The translations under genes were made by a program, and so were the position numbers. 8,174 nt of DNA from an uncultured Solirubrobacterales bacterium (GTDB lineage Bacteria > Actinomycetota > Thermoleophilia > Solirubrobacterales > Solirubrobacteraceae): NCBI GenBank assembly GCA_903953065.1, contig CAJBIG010000136.1, positions 1 to 8,174 on the forward strand. The letters are read 5' to 3'. Below the pieces are notes generated by a model. It worked only from the letters and a program-made list of their open reading frames with translations. It had not been told where the DNA came from and ran no database searches. This document shows positions 1 to 5,646 of the stretch, one piece after another; the first letter of the stretch is position 1; every line of letters begins with the position of its first letter.

Positions 1-552
1 CAGATGATGAAGAAGGTTCGCGTTGATCAGCGCGGCGATTCGGGCTACCTCCCAGGCCAGCTCGTTGACCGCCACCTGTTCATGGACCGCAACGCCGAGG
101 TCAAGAAGAAGAAGGGCGAAACCGCTCAGTACGAAGAGGTAATCCTCGGCATCACGAAGGCATCGCTGAACACCGATTCCTTCCTTTCGGCCGCCTCGTT
201 CCAAGAGACGACGAAGGTCCTTACCGACGCTGCGCTGGAGGGCAAGAAGGACAAGCTCGCCGGCCTCAAGGAGAACGTCATCATCGGCAAGCTGATCCCG
301 GCTGCGACCGGCCTCAAGCTCTACCGTCGGATCGAGATTGAGCCGACCGAGCCGCTGCCGAGCGCTGAAGAGATCGTGATGCTCGATGGCGAAGAGTTGG
401 CAGCTGAGCTTGGTCTCGCTGAGGAGTTCGGCGGCGAAGTTGGCGCCGGGCTTGAGCAGGACATCAACGAGCTCGAACAGATCGGCGTCGCAGGCGACGA
501 TGGCTTCGCTGAAGAGATCGTTGGCCTCGAGCTTCCGCCTGAGGCTGAGTAG
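1..552 (+). CDS. rpoC: DNA-directed RNA polymerase subunit beta' (C-terminal part, 5' truncated by window)
   Basis: This is the C-terminal end of the largest catalytic-core subunit of RNA polymerase. The frame is open from base 1 and ends with TAG at 550-552, so 183 codons are visible. The highly conserved RpoC C-terminal block is present: LLGITKASL-like VILGITKASLNTDSF, then SAASFQETTKVLTDAA, then GLKENVIIGKLIPAATG, which match the end of E. coli RpoC closely. After the conserved LKLYRR segment comes a 73-residue tail (codons at 331-549) with 23 Asp/Glu and no Lys/Arg, which E. coli lacks. The tail carries a 15-bp in-frame direct repeat (363-377 and 507-521), each copy encoding AEEIV. ATG codons at 4 and 7 are internal methionines, not starts. 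The next gene downstream is convergent, so rpoC ends its transcription unit here, unlike genomes where rpsL follows closely. Confidence 0.97.
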   Translation, partial: QMMKKVRVDQRGDSGYLPGQLVDRHLFMDRNAEVKKKKGETAQYEEVILGITKASLNTDSFLSAASFQETTKVLTDAALEGKKDKLAGLKENVIIGKLIPAATGLKLYRRIEIEPTEPLPSAEEIVMLDGEELAAELGLAEEFGGEVGAGLEQDINELEQIGVAGDDGFAEEIVGLELPPEAE

Positions 553-559
553 TCAATCG

Positions 560-1069
560 CTACAGCGCTGCAGCCCACGCCCGCAACTCGGCGGCGTGAG
601 GTCCGTCCAAGCCTCTGCTGGGTTCAGTCTGCACGAGCAGGGTTGGTCCGGTGCGCGCTGCAGCCCAGCTGCGGCAGGCCTCGTCGAGCGCATCGTCGAT
701 CCACGCCAGTGGGCGCTCGGCTCCGGCGAAGTCATCGATCGCCTGCAACTTCCAATGGGCGCGGGCCTTTCCCGGGTTGCGGTCGAACTGCAGAAAGGGC
801 AGCTCTCCCGCTAGTCCGAGCCACTGCGGCAGGTAATCATTGGCCTTCTCTTCCCAGCCGGTGCACCAAACGAGCTCAAAGTGATCCCCGAGTCCTGGCA
901 GGTGCTCGGCCGCGCGGGCCGAACAGAGATGAAGTATTCCGTCTACGTGAAGCCACTCCCCCTCCGGCAGAGCGTCGGGATTGAAGCCAAATAGCGATAT
1001 GACCCCGTCAACATCGACGAGCAAGAGCGGCTTGCCTGAATCCAGGTTGCTGCTCTCTGCGCCGGTCAC
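560..1069 (-). CDS. small HAD-like hydrolase domain protein
   Basis: A 169-residue soluble protein on the minus strand, with a GTG start (1067-1069) and TAG stop (560-562). It carries the HAD phosphohydrolase signature: motif I as LLLVDVDGV (D19 nucleophile, D21 acid/base), a motif II-like threonine in VWCTGWEEKAN (T70), lysines at 101 and 107 as motif III candidates, and motif IV as LAWIDDALDE (D125, D126). There is no room for a large cap domain. It resembles small actinobacterial HAD-domain proteins of unknown substrate, some grouped with HAD domains of RNA-repair proteins; that link is from memory and untested. The gene is convergent with rpoC, leaving 7 bp between the stops, and divergent from the transporter, with 45 bp between starts. 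No Shine-Dalgarno is visible; a GATACT hexamer lies 7 nt upstream of the GTG. The start is moderately uncertain; the substrate is unknown. Confidence 0.82.
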   Translation of the reverse strand: MTGAESSNLDSGKPLLLVDVDGVISLFGFNPDALPEGEWLHVDGILHLCSARAAEHLPGLGDHFELVWCTGWEEKANDYLPQWLGLAGELPFLQFDRNPGKARAHWKLQAIDDFAGAERPLAWIDDALDEACRSWAAARTGPTLLVQTEPSRGLDGPHAAELRAWAAAL

Positions 1070-1076
1070 AGCCTGC

Positions 1077-1082
1077 AGTATC
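1077..1082 (-). promoter_or_regulatory. candidate -10 element of the HAD-like gene
   Basis: Read on the minus strand this is GATACT, separated by 7 nt from the GTG start at 1069. That distance would place the transcription start at or next to the start codon, consistent with a leaderless mRNA and with the missing Shine-Dalgarno. No good -35 is seen at 16-18 bp (TTGGCG occurs 21 bp upstream), so this is a weak call. Confidence 0.3.
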
Positions 1083-1114
1083 GCCCAACCAGCCGGCCAG
1101 GCGCGCCAACGCTG

Positions 1115-1981
1115 ATGCTCAACGTCGGACTAATGATCGCGCTGCTTAGCGCGTTGACGATGAACCTCGCCTTCTTCTTCAAGTTCCGCGGCGCGCGCGA
1201 TGCCGCGCGCGTAGATCTGCGCCACCCGATTGCCAGCGCCATAGCGCTCTGGAAGTCGAAGTGGTTCGCGATCGGAATGATCGTTGGGCTGATCGCGTGG
1301 GGAATGCACGTTGCGGCGTTGACGATCGCGCCGCTCTCGCTGGTTCAAGCCGTGCTCGCCGGTGGCGTCGCGCTGGTCGCGGTGATGGCCGACCGCATCT
1401 TTGGCCTTCACGTAGGCAGGCGGCAATGGTGGGGACTCGGGCTGACGGCGCTGGGGTTGGCCCTGCTTGCCTTGACGATGCCGGCCACGGTCGGGCCCCA
1501 CGCCACCTATTCAGGCGCGCAAATGGCGCTCTTCGAGGCCGTTCTGCTCGCCGTTGGCGTGGTCTTGATCATTGGCCCTCGCGCCGCAGGCGCTCGCACC
1601 GAGCATCACGGAATCGCGCTCGCAGCGGCCGCAGGAATAATGTTCGGAGCCTGCAATGTCAGCGTCAAGGCGCTGACGGGAACACTCCCCGACGCCGGCC
1701 TCGCCGGCGTCATCAGCGCGCCGATGCTGATCGCGATCGCGGCTTCGGTTGGCGCCTTCTACGCCTCTGCGCGCAGTCTTCAGCTCGGCGGTGCTGTTGC
1801 GGTGATCGGCATCACAGGAACGGCCAGCAGCATCACCTGCGTTGCCGGCGGAATCCTCGTCTTCGGTGATCCAATGCCGGCTGATTTGCTTGGAATGCTC
1901 GTTCAAGGCTTGGCCTTCGTGCTCGTGATTGCCGCTTCGGCGCTGATTCCGGCCTCGCGCGCCAGCCAACTCTCGACTTAG
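1115..1981 (+). CDS. DMT/EamA-like multi-pass membrane transporter
   Basis: A 288-residue integral membrane protein with about nine hydrophobic segments: roughly residues 3-22, 50-70, 74-93, 105-123, 135-154, 166-185, 197-215, 225-250 and 258-280. The two-halved layout, the length near 290-300 residues and the helix-starting IAPLSLVQAVLAGG segment fit the drug/metabolite transporter superfamily (EamA or NIPA-like branches). The substrate cannot be read from the sequence. Short basic loops such as FRGARDAAR (24-32) and GRRQ (101-104) separate the helices. The start at ATG 1115 gives a sensible first helix; only a weak CAGG lies 13-16 nt upstream, so the start is likely but not certain. It is divergent from the HAD-like gene, and 27 bp separate its stop from the aminotransferase start. 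It could export an amine or amino acid related to the downstream pair, but that is positional inference only. Confidence 0.85.
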   Translation: MLNVGLMIALLSALTMNLAFFFKFRGARDAARVDLRHPIASAIALWKSKWFAIGMIVGLIAWGMHVAALTIAPLSLVQAVLAGGVALVAVMADRIFGLHVGRRQWWGLGLTALGLALLALTMPATVGPHATYSGAQMALFEAVLLAVGVVLIIGPRAAGARTEHHGIALAAAAGIMFGACNVSVKALTGTLPDAGLAGVISAPMLIAIAASVGAFYASARSLQLGGAVAVIGITGTASSITCVAGGILVFGDPMPADLLGMLVQGLAFVLVIAASALIPASRASQLST

Positions 1982-2002
1982 AACGCCGGGGCGCGGTAAC
2001 GT
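1973..2002 (+). promoter_or_regulatory. candidate promoter for the aminotransferase-ald pair
   Basis: A -35-like TCGACT (1973-1978, one mismatch to TTGACT) is followed after 18 bp by the -10-like TAACGT (1997-2002). The ATG at 2009 is only 6 nt after the -10, so the transcript would begin at about the A of the start codon. This predicts a leaderless mRNA, and the AGGGAT directly before the ATG is too close to act as a Shine-Dalgarno. The -35 overlaps the end of the transporter gene. Confidence 0.5.
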
Positions 2003-2008
2003 AGGGAT

Positions 2009-3388
2009 ATGGCCACTACCTCGAGCAGTCTCACTTCAGAACAACTTCAAGAGCTTGCCAACAGGCATCTCTGGCTCCACTTCAGCCGCATGGGCTCTTA
2101 CCAGCGCGGCGAGGAGATCCCGATCATCGTTCGCGGCGACGGTTGTTACGTCTGGGACGATCACGGCAACCGTTACATCGATGGTCTCAGCGCTCTCTAC
2201 TGCGTAAATATCGGCCACGGCCGCGCCGACATCGCCCAGGCAGGGGCCGATCAAGCGAAGGACCTTGGCTTCTTCACGAACTGGTCTTACGCCCATCCAA
2301 AGGCGATTGAGTTGGCGGCGAAGGTCGCCTCGTTGGCGCCCGGGGACCTCAACCGTGTCTTTTTCACCTCCGGTGGCGGCGAATCGGTCGAATCGGCGCT
2401 GAAGCTCTCGCGCCAGTACCACAAGATGACCGGCAACCCGAACAAGACGAAGATCATCGCCCGCAACATCGCCTACCACGGGACGACGATGGGCGCGCTC
2501 GCCGCCACAGGCCTCACCTATGCACGCCAGCCGTACGAGCCGCTGATGCCTGGCGGCCACCACGTTCCCAACACCAACCTCTATCGCCTGCCTCCGGGCT
2601 ACGGGGAAGAGAATCTCGCTGAGGCGATCGTCGAGCAGATTGAGTTTGAGGGCCCGGACACGGTCGCGGCCGTGATCCTCGAGCCGGTCCAAAACGCCGG
2701 CGGCTGCTTCGTTCCGCCAGAGGGCTACTTCCAGCGCGTGCGCGAAATCTGCGACGAATACAACTGCCTGATGATCTCCGACGAGGTGATCTGCTCGTGG
2801 GGCCGCCTCGGCGAGTGGTTCGGGGCCCAGCGCTTCGGCTACCAGCCCGACATCATCACGACCGCCAAGGGCCTCACGTCGGCCTACGCGTCGATGGGCG
2901 CGATGATCGCCTCCGACCGCCTGATGGAGCCTTTCCTCGAGGGCAACAACTCGTTCATTCACGGCTTCACTTTCGGTGGTCACCCAATGGCTTCCGCGAT
3001 CGCGCTGGCCAACATCGAAGCGATGGAGAGCGAAGAGGTAATCGAGAATGTGCGCGAGAACGAGCCCGTTCTTCGCGCAATGCTGGAGTCGATGCGCGAC
3101 ATCCCGATCGTCGGAGATGTCCGCGGCGCCGGCTATTTCCAAGCGATCGAACTGGTCAAGAACCGCGAGACGCGGGAAACCTTCAACGACGAGGAGTGCG
3201 AGGACCTGCTGCGCGGCTACCTCACCGGCGAGCTCTACCGCAACGGGCTGATCTGCCGCTCCGATGACCGTGGCGACCCGGTGATCCAATTTGCTCCGCC
3301 GCTGATCATGGCCCCTGAGCAGATCGAAGAGATGGGCGCGATCCTCAGGCCGATCCTCGAAGGCGCCAGCGACAGGCTGGGTCTTTGA
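2009..3388 (+). CDS. class III pyridoxal-phosphate aminotransferase (omega-aminotransferase type)
   Basis: A 459-residue cytosolic PLP enzyme of the class III (fold type I) aminotransferase family, of normal length for it. Visible features in order: an N-terminal strand region DGCYVWDDHGNRYIDG (44-59), a phosphate-binding SGGGES (121-126), AYHGTT (155-160) with the aromatic residue that stacks on the cofactor, LEPVQNAGG (224-232), the cofactor Asp in SDEV (D258), and the Schiff-base lysine in TTAKG (K287). TFGGHP (321-326) is the usual segment from the partner subunit. From memory it resembles actinobacterial proteins annotated as aspartate aminotransferase family, but the family is better known for omega-amino donors such as beta-alanine, GABA or diamines, often with pyruvate as acceptor. 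The donor cannot be assigned here. It overlaps ald by one base (TGATG, 3386-3390). With alanine dehydrogenase next to it, pyruvate as acceptor and alanine as product is a reasonable inference. Confidence 0.93.
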   Translation: MATTSSSLTSEQLQELANRHLWLHFSRMGSYQRGEEIPIIVRGDGCYVWDDHGNRYIDGLSALYCVNIGHGRADIAQAGADQAKDLGFFTNWSYAHPKAIELAAKVASLAPGDLNRVFFTSGGGESVESALKLSRQYHKMTGNPNKTKIIARNIAYHGTTMGALAATGLTYARQPYEPLMPGGHHVPNTNLYRLPPGYGEENLAEAIVEQIEFEGPDTVAAVILEPVQNAGGCFVPPEGYFQRVREICDEYNCLMISDEVICSWGRLGEWFGAQRFGYQPDIITTAKGLTSAYASMGAMIASDRLMEPFLEGNNSFIHGFTFGGHPMASAIALANIEAMESEEVIENVRENEPVLRAMLESMRDIPIVGDVRGAGYFQAIELVKNRETRETFNDEECEDLLRGYLTGELYRNGLICRSDDRGDPVIQFAPPLIMAPEQIEEMGAILRPILEGASDRLGL

Positions 3389-4521
3389 TGAAGGTCGGTG
3401 TTCCGTCCGAGGTCAAGATCGACGAGTACCGCGTAGCGATTACGCCCTCCGGAGTTCGTGAGCTAACCGCGCACGGGCACAGCGTCTTGATTGAGAAGGG
3501 GGCCGGCGAAGGTTCGGCGATCAGCGATGCCGAGTACGTCGAGCAGGGAGCAAAGATGCTCAAAGACGCCGACGCCGTCTTCGCCCAGGCCGAGATGATC
3601 CTGAAGGTCAAGGAGCCTCAGCCCGCCGAGGTTGCGCGCCTGCGACCGGGGCAGATCCTCTTCACGTACCTCCACCTTGCGCCGGATCCCGAGCTGACCG
3701 CCGGCCTGGTTGAGTCGGGCGCCACCTGCGTTGCCTATGAGACGGTCGAGGATTCGGGTGGTCGGCTGCCACTGCTGGCGCCGATGAGCGAGATTGCCGG
3801 CAAGATCGCCACCCAAGCGGGCGCCTTCATGCTTGAGAAGCCGCTCGGTGGTCGTGGCCTGTTGCTTGGTGGCGTGCCCGGCGTTGCAGCCGGCAAGGTG
3901 ATGGTGATCGGCGGCGGCGTCGTCGGTCAGAACGCCGCCGACATCGCCGTTGGAATGGGGGCTGAGGTCTACATCTACGACCGCAACATCGACCGCCTGC
4001 GCGAGCTTGAGCCGCTCATGAAGGGGCTCGTTTCAACCTGCTTCGCTTCAACCTTGGAGATTGAGCAGCGCCTTCCGGAAATGGATCTGGTCGTCGGCGC
4101 CGTGCTGGTCAAGGGCGGCAAGGCGCCGCACGTGATCACGCGCGAGCAGCTCAGCCTGATGAAGCCCGGCTCGGTGATCGTTGACGTGGCGATCGACCAA
4201 GGCGGGTGCTTTGAAACATCGAAGGCCACGACCCACAGCGACCCGACTTACGTCGTTGACGGCGTGACTCATTACTGCGTTGCGAACATGCCGGGCGCGG
4301 TACCGATCACAAGCACCTGGGCGCTGACAAACGCGACGATGCCGTTCGTCCTGAAGCTCGCCGATCTCGGTGTTCACGGGGCCCTGCGCTCAGACCCCGG
4401 CTTCATGAAGGGGCTCAATGTCGCGGCCGGCAGGGTCACTTACGAGCCGGTTGCCGAAGACCAAGGATTGAGCCATATCGCGCCCGAAGAGGCGCTCGAA
4501 TTGGTCGCCCAAGCGGCCTGA
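3388..4521 (+). CDS. ald: alanine dehydrogenase
   Basis: A 377-residue NAD-dependent L-alanine dehydrogenase, which interconverts L-alanine with pyruvate, ammonium and NADH. Length and numbering match the well-studied mycobacterial enzyme: R15 (DEYRVA), K75 (LKVKEPQ) and H96 (TYLHLA) for pyruvate binding and catalysis, the glycine-rich NAD loop GGGVVG (175-180), D198 (YIYDRN) for the NAD ribose, and catalytic D270 (VAIDQGG). The N-terminal MKVGVPSE block is typical of the family. I chose ATG 3388 rather than TTG 3385, because the ATG overlaps the aminotransferase TGA by one base and gives the standard N-terminus. The tight overlap implies co-transcription and coupled translation. The C-terminus is slightly extended beyond the conserved core. 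No terminator is obvious in the 52 bp before rpsL. The assignment is firm; the physiological direction, alanine breakdown or synthesis, is not shown by the sequence. Confidence 0.97.
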   Translation: MKVGVPSEVKIDEYRVAITPSGVRELTAHGHSVLIEKGAGEGSAISDAEYVEQGAKMLKDADAVFAQAEMILKVKEPQPAEVARLRPGQILFTYLHLAPDPELTAGLVESGATCVAYETVEDSGGRLPLLAPMSEIAGKIATQAGAFMLEKPLGGRGLLLGGVPGVAAGKVMVIGGGVVGQNAADIAVGMGAEVYIYDRNIDRLRELEPLMKGLVSTCFASTLEIEQRLPEMDLVVGAVLVKGGKAPHVITREQLSLMKPGSVIVDVAIDQGGCFETSKATTHSDPTYVVDGVTHYCVANMPGAVPITSTWALTNATMPFVLKLADLGVHGALRSDPGFMKGLNVAAGRVTYEPVAEDQGLSHIAPEEALELVAQAA

Positions 4522-4554
4522 TTGCAGCTCCGGCGGCCATTTTCCGAGCTTCGC

Positions 4555-4563
4555 TGCTAACCT
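4555..4563 (+). promoter_or_regulatory. candidate extended -10 promoter element of rpsL-rpsG
   Basis: TGCTAACCT has the form TG-N-TANNNT, an extended -10 element, and ends 10 nt before the rpsL ATG at 4574. No -35 is recognisable at 16-18 bp. The predicted leader would be 0-4 nt, fitting the absence of any Shine-Dalgarno in front of rpsL. It would let rpsL and rpsG be transcribed independently of the metabolic genes upstream. Confidence 0.45.
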
Positions 4564-4573
4564 GCTGCCCTGC

Positions 4574-4969
4574 ATGCCAACGACTAGCCAACTAATTCGC
4601 AAGGGCCGCACGCCCAAGCCGAAGAAGCTTTCAACGCCTGGACTCAAGTCAGGCAAAGGTCGCAAGACGAAGGTTGCCGCTCCGCAGCGTCGCGGCGTCT
4701 GCACCCGCGTTTACACGACCACGCCGAAGAAGCCGAACTCAGCGCTGCGCAAGGTGGCCCGCGTTCGCATTACCGGCGGCGCCGAAGTAACCGCTTACAT
4801 CCCCGGCGAAGGCCACAACCTGCAGGAGCACTCGGACGTGCTTGTCCGTGGCGGCCGCGATAAGGATCTCCCAGGCGTTCGCTACAAGGTCGTCCGTGGC
4901 ACGCTCGACGCCTCAGGCGTCAGCGATCGCAAGCAATCCCGCAGCATGTACGGCGTGAAGAAGTCATAG
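4574..4969 (+). CDS. rpsL: 30S ribosomal protein S12 (uS12)
   Basis: uS12 sits at the decoding centre of the 30S subunit and helps monitor codon-anticodon pairing. The 131-residue sequence contains the invariant blocks RRGVCTRVYTTTPKKPNSALRK (split here as 39-60), YIPGEGHNLQEHS (75-87) and KDLPGVRY (97-104). K52 and K97 correspond to the two lysines whose changes give streptomycin resistance (E. coli K43 and K88, counting Met); both are wild type. D98 is the residue beta-methylthiolated in E. coli. Between the N-terminal region and PQRRGVC there are 9 more residues than in E. coli (around KSGKGRKTKVAA, 25-36), making a basic linker. D96 replaces the usual Val before KDLPG. The ATG start gives the canonical MPTTSQLIRKG; no Shine-Dalgarno precedes it. 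rpsG follows after 7 bp. Confidence 0.98.
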   Translation: MPTTSQLIRKGRTPKPKKLSTPGLKSGKGRKTKVAAPQRRGVCTRVYTTTPKKPNSALRKVARVRITGGAEVTAYIPGEGHNLQEHSDVLVRGGRDKDLPGVRYKVVRGTLDASGVSDRKQSRSMYGVKKS

Positions 4970-4976
4970 GTAAGTA

Positions 4977-5444
4977 ATGCGCCGTAACGCTGCCCAGCTT
5001 CGCCCGGTTCAGCCGGACCCAATTCACCGCTCGCGGCTCGTTCAGCAGGTCGTCAACAAGGTGATGCTTGATGGCAAGAAGTCGACCGCCGAAGCGATCG
5101 TTTATGACGCGCTGGCGATCCTCGCCGAGAAGAGCGGTAAGGATGCCGTCGAAGCGCTCGAAGAGTCGATTGTCTCACTAACCCCTTCGCTCGAAGTCCG
5201 CTCGCGCCGCGTCGGTGGCGCCACGTACCAAGTACCGGTCGAGGTTCACGCCCGCCGCGCTCGGACGCTCGCTGTTCGCTGGCTGGTTGAGTTTGCTCGC
5301 GCTCGCCGCGAGAAGACGATGGCGCAGCGCCTTGCAGCCGAGCTGCTTGAGGCTCAGACGCAGCAGGGTGGCGCTTACAAGCGCAAGGACGACATCTACC
5401 GCATGGCACAGGCCAACAAGGCCTTCGCGCACTACCGCTGGTAG
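4977..5444 (+). CDS. rpsG: 30S ribosomal protein S7 (uS7)
   Basis: uS7 is a primary 16S rRNA-binding protein that nucleates assembly of the 30S head and lines the E-site/mRNA exit region. The 155-residue length is standard. Recognisable blocks are PDPIHRSRLVQQVVNKVMLDGKK (13-35, quoted for its start and end), the LEVRSRRVGGATYQVPVEV core and the C-terminal AQANKAFAHYRW, all diagnostic of uS7. The N-terminus MRRNAAQLRPVQ is slightly divergent but colinear with the family. A weak AGG (4968-4970), overlapping the rpsL stop codon, lies 6 nt before the ATG and fits coupled translation with rpsL. In many bacteria uS7 autoregulates the str operon by binding the rpsL-rpsG junction. Here that junction is only 7 bp, so such a site would have to involve coding sequence. 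A 257-bp gap then separates rpsG from fusA. Confidence 0.98.
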   Translation: MRRNAAQLRPVQPDPIHRSRLVQQVVNKVMLDGKKSTAEAIVYDALAILAEKSGKDAVEALEESIVSLTPSLEVRSRRVGGATYQVPVEVHARRARTLAVRWLVEFARARREKTMAQRLAAELLEAQTQQGGAYKRKDDIYRMAQANKAFAHYRW

Positions 5445-5490
5445 GCGCCGCTCGCGCTCTCGGCCCGCTCACGCCGCGCAGCACGGCGCC
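5444..5490 (+). repeat. GC-rich inverted repeat just after rpsG
   Basis: GGCGCCG at 5444-5450 (starting on the last base of the rpsG stop) is the exact reverse complement of CGGCGCC at 5484-5490. The 33-nt interior is GC-rich and can pair further only imperfectly. There is no T-run after it, so it is not an intrinsic terminator by itself. It could protect the rpsLG transcript 3' end or simply reflect base composition. Confidence 0.35.
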
Positions 5491-5517
5491 CAGCACCTCA
5501 GAATTGCTTCGATCCTT

Positions 5518-5526
5518 TGCTAGTAT
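5518..5526 (+). promoter_or_regulatory. candidate extended -10 promoter element in the rpsG-fusA gap
   Basis: TGCTAGTAT has the extended -10 form TG-N-TANNNT and is close to TATAAT (TAGTAT). TTGCTT lies upstream at 5504-5509, but the 11-bp spacing is too short for a normal -35. If used, transcription would start near 5533 and read through the hairpins and the terminator at 5646-5668 before reaching fusA. It is the best promoter candidate in the gap. Confidence 0.4.
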
Positions 5527-5537
5527 CGAGCTTCGTT

Positions 5538-5572
5538 CGGTGTAGCGCGGTTCTAATTCTCGCGCTGCACCG
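5538..5572 (+). promoter_or_regulatory. strong stem-loop in the fusA leader
   Basis: CGGTGTAGCGCG (5538-5549) pairs with CGCGCTGCACCG (5561-5572), giving 12 continuous base pairs with one internal U-G wobble and an 11-nt loop (5550-5560, AT-rich). No T-run follows, so it is not a terminator. It lies just downstream of the candidate transcription start and could be a 5'-end stabiliser, a regulator-binding site or one arm of an alternating leader structure. The arms contain GCGCG/CGCGC segments that could also pair with GCGCGC at 5612-5617 or 5641-5646. Confidence 0.65.
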
Positions 5573-5591
5573 GCGATTCGATTGCCTAAAG

Positions 5592-5612
5592 ATGGAACGA
5601 TTTACGACATAG
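5592..5612 (+). other. six-codon mini-ORF in the fusA leader (possible leader peptide)
   Basis: ATG at 5592 followed by five sense codons and TAG at 5610-5612 encodes MERFTT. The stop codon ends exactly where the left arm of the next hairpin begins (5612), and the intrinsic terminator lies 34 nt further on. This is the geometry of a translation-coupled attenuator. No Shine-Dalgarno precedes it, and an ORF this short is expected by chance, so this is a candidate only. Confidence 0.2.
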
Positions 5613-5646
5613 CGCGCCGTCCAGGATCAGATTCTGCTGTGCGCGC
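5612..5646 (+). promoter_or_regulatory. second stem-loop of the fusA leader, abutting the terminator
   Basis: GCGCGC (5612-5617) can pair with GCGCGC (5641-5646). Inside that stem, CAGGA (5622-5626) can pair with TTCTG (5632-5636), with one G-U pair, around a 5-nt loop; 4-nt internal-loop strands lie on each side. It shares only base C5646 with the terminator stem, so the two could stack or compete at one base pair. GC-rich alternating sequence allows other registers, so the exact fold is uncertain. Confidence 0.4.

Noticed and set aside
386..984. Plus-strand open frames opposite the HAD-like gene (142 and 113 codons)
   Set aside because: The first overlaps the conserved rpoC frame and runs antisense to the HAD-like gene; both translations are Arg/Ser/Pro-rich with no motif, typical of GC-rich shadow frames.
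2036..3289. A 417-codon open frame on the minus strand opposite the aminotransferase
   Set aside because: It is an antisense shadow of a well-supported class III aminotransferase in GC-rich DNA. Its translation is low-complexity, rich in Arg/Val/Ala/Asp, and shows no recognisable domain.
3385..3390. TTG at 3385 as an alternative ald start
   Set aside because: It adds only one residue, and ATG at 3388 gives the canonical MKVGVPSE N-terminus with a typical TGATG overlap.
4514..4545. Possible terminator after ald (GGCC repeats followed by ATTTT)
   Set aside because: Only a 4-bp self-complementary stem with a long loop can be drawn, and the T-run is short, so it does not meet the standard for an intrinsic terminator.
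4545..5535. GAGCTTCG occurring near both the rpsL and fusA candidate promoters (4545-4552 region and 5528-5535)
   Set aside because: It lies upstream of the -10 in one case and downstream in the other, so it is not positioned as a shared operator; an 8-bp match is expected by chance.
5528..5590. tRNA-like look of the fusA leader (GTAGCGCG and GATTCGATT segments recall D-arm and T-arm sequences)
   Set aside because: The T-arm-like segment does not form a 5-bp stem, no acceptor stem or anticodon arm can be drawn, and the GTAGCGCG segment is fully explained by the 12-bp hairpin.
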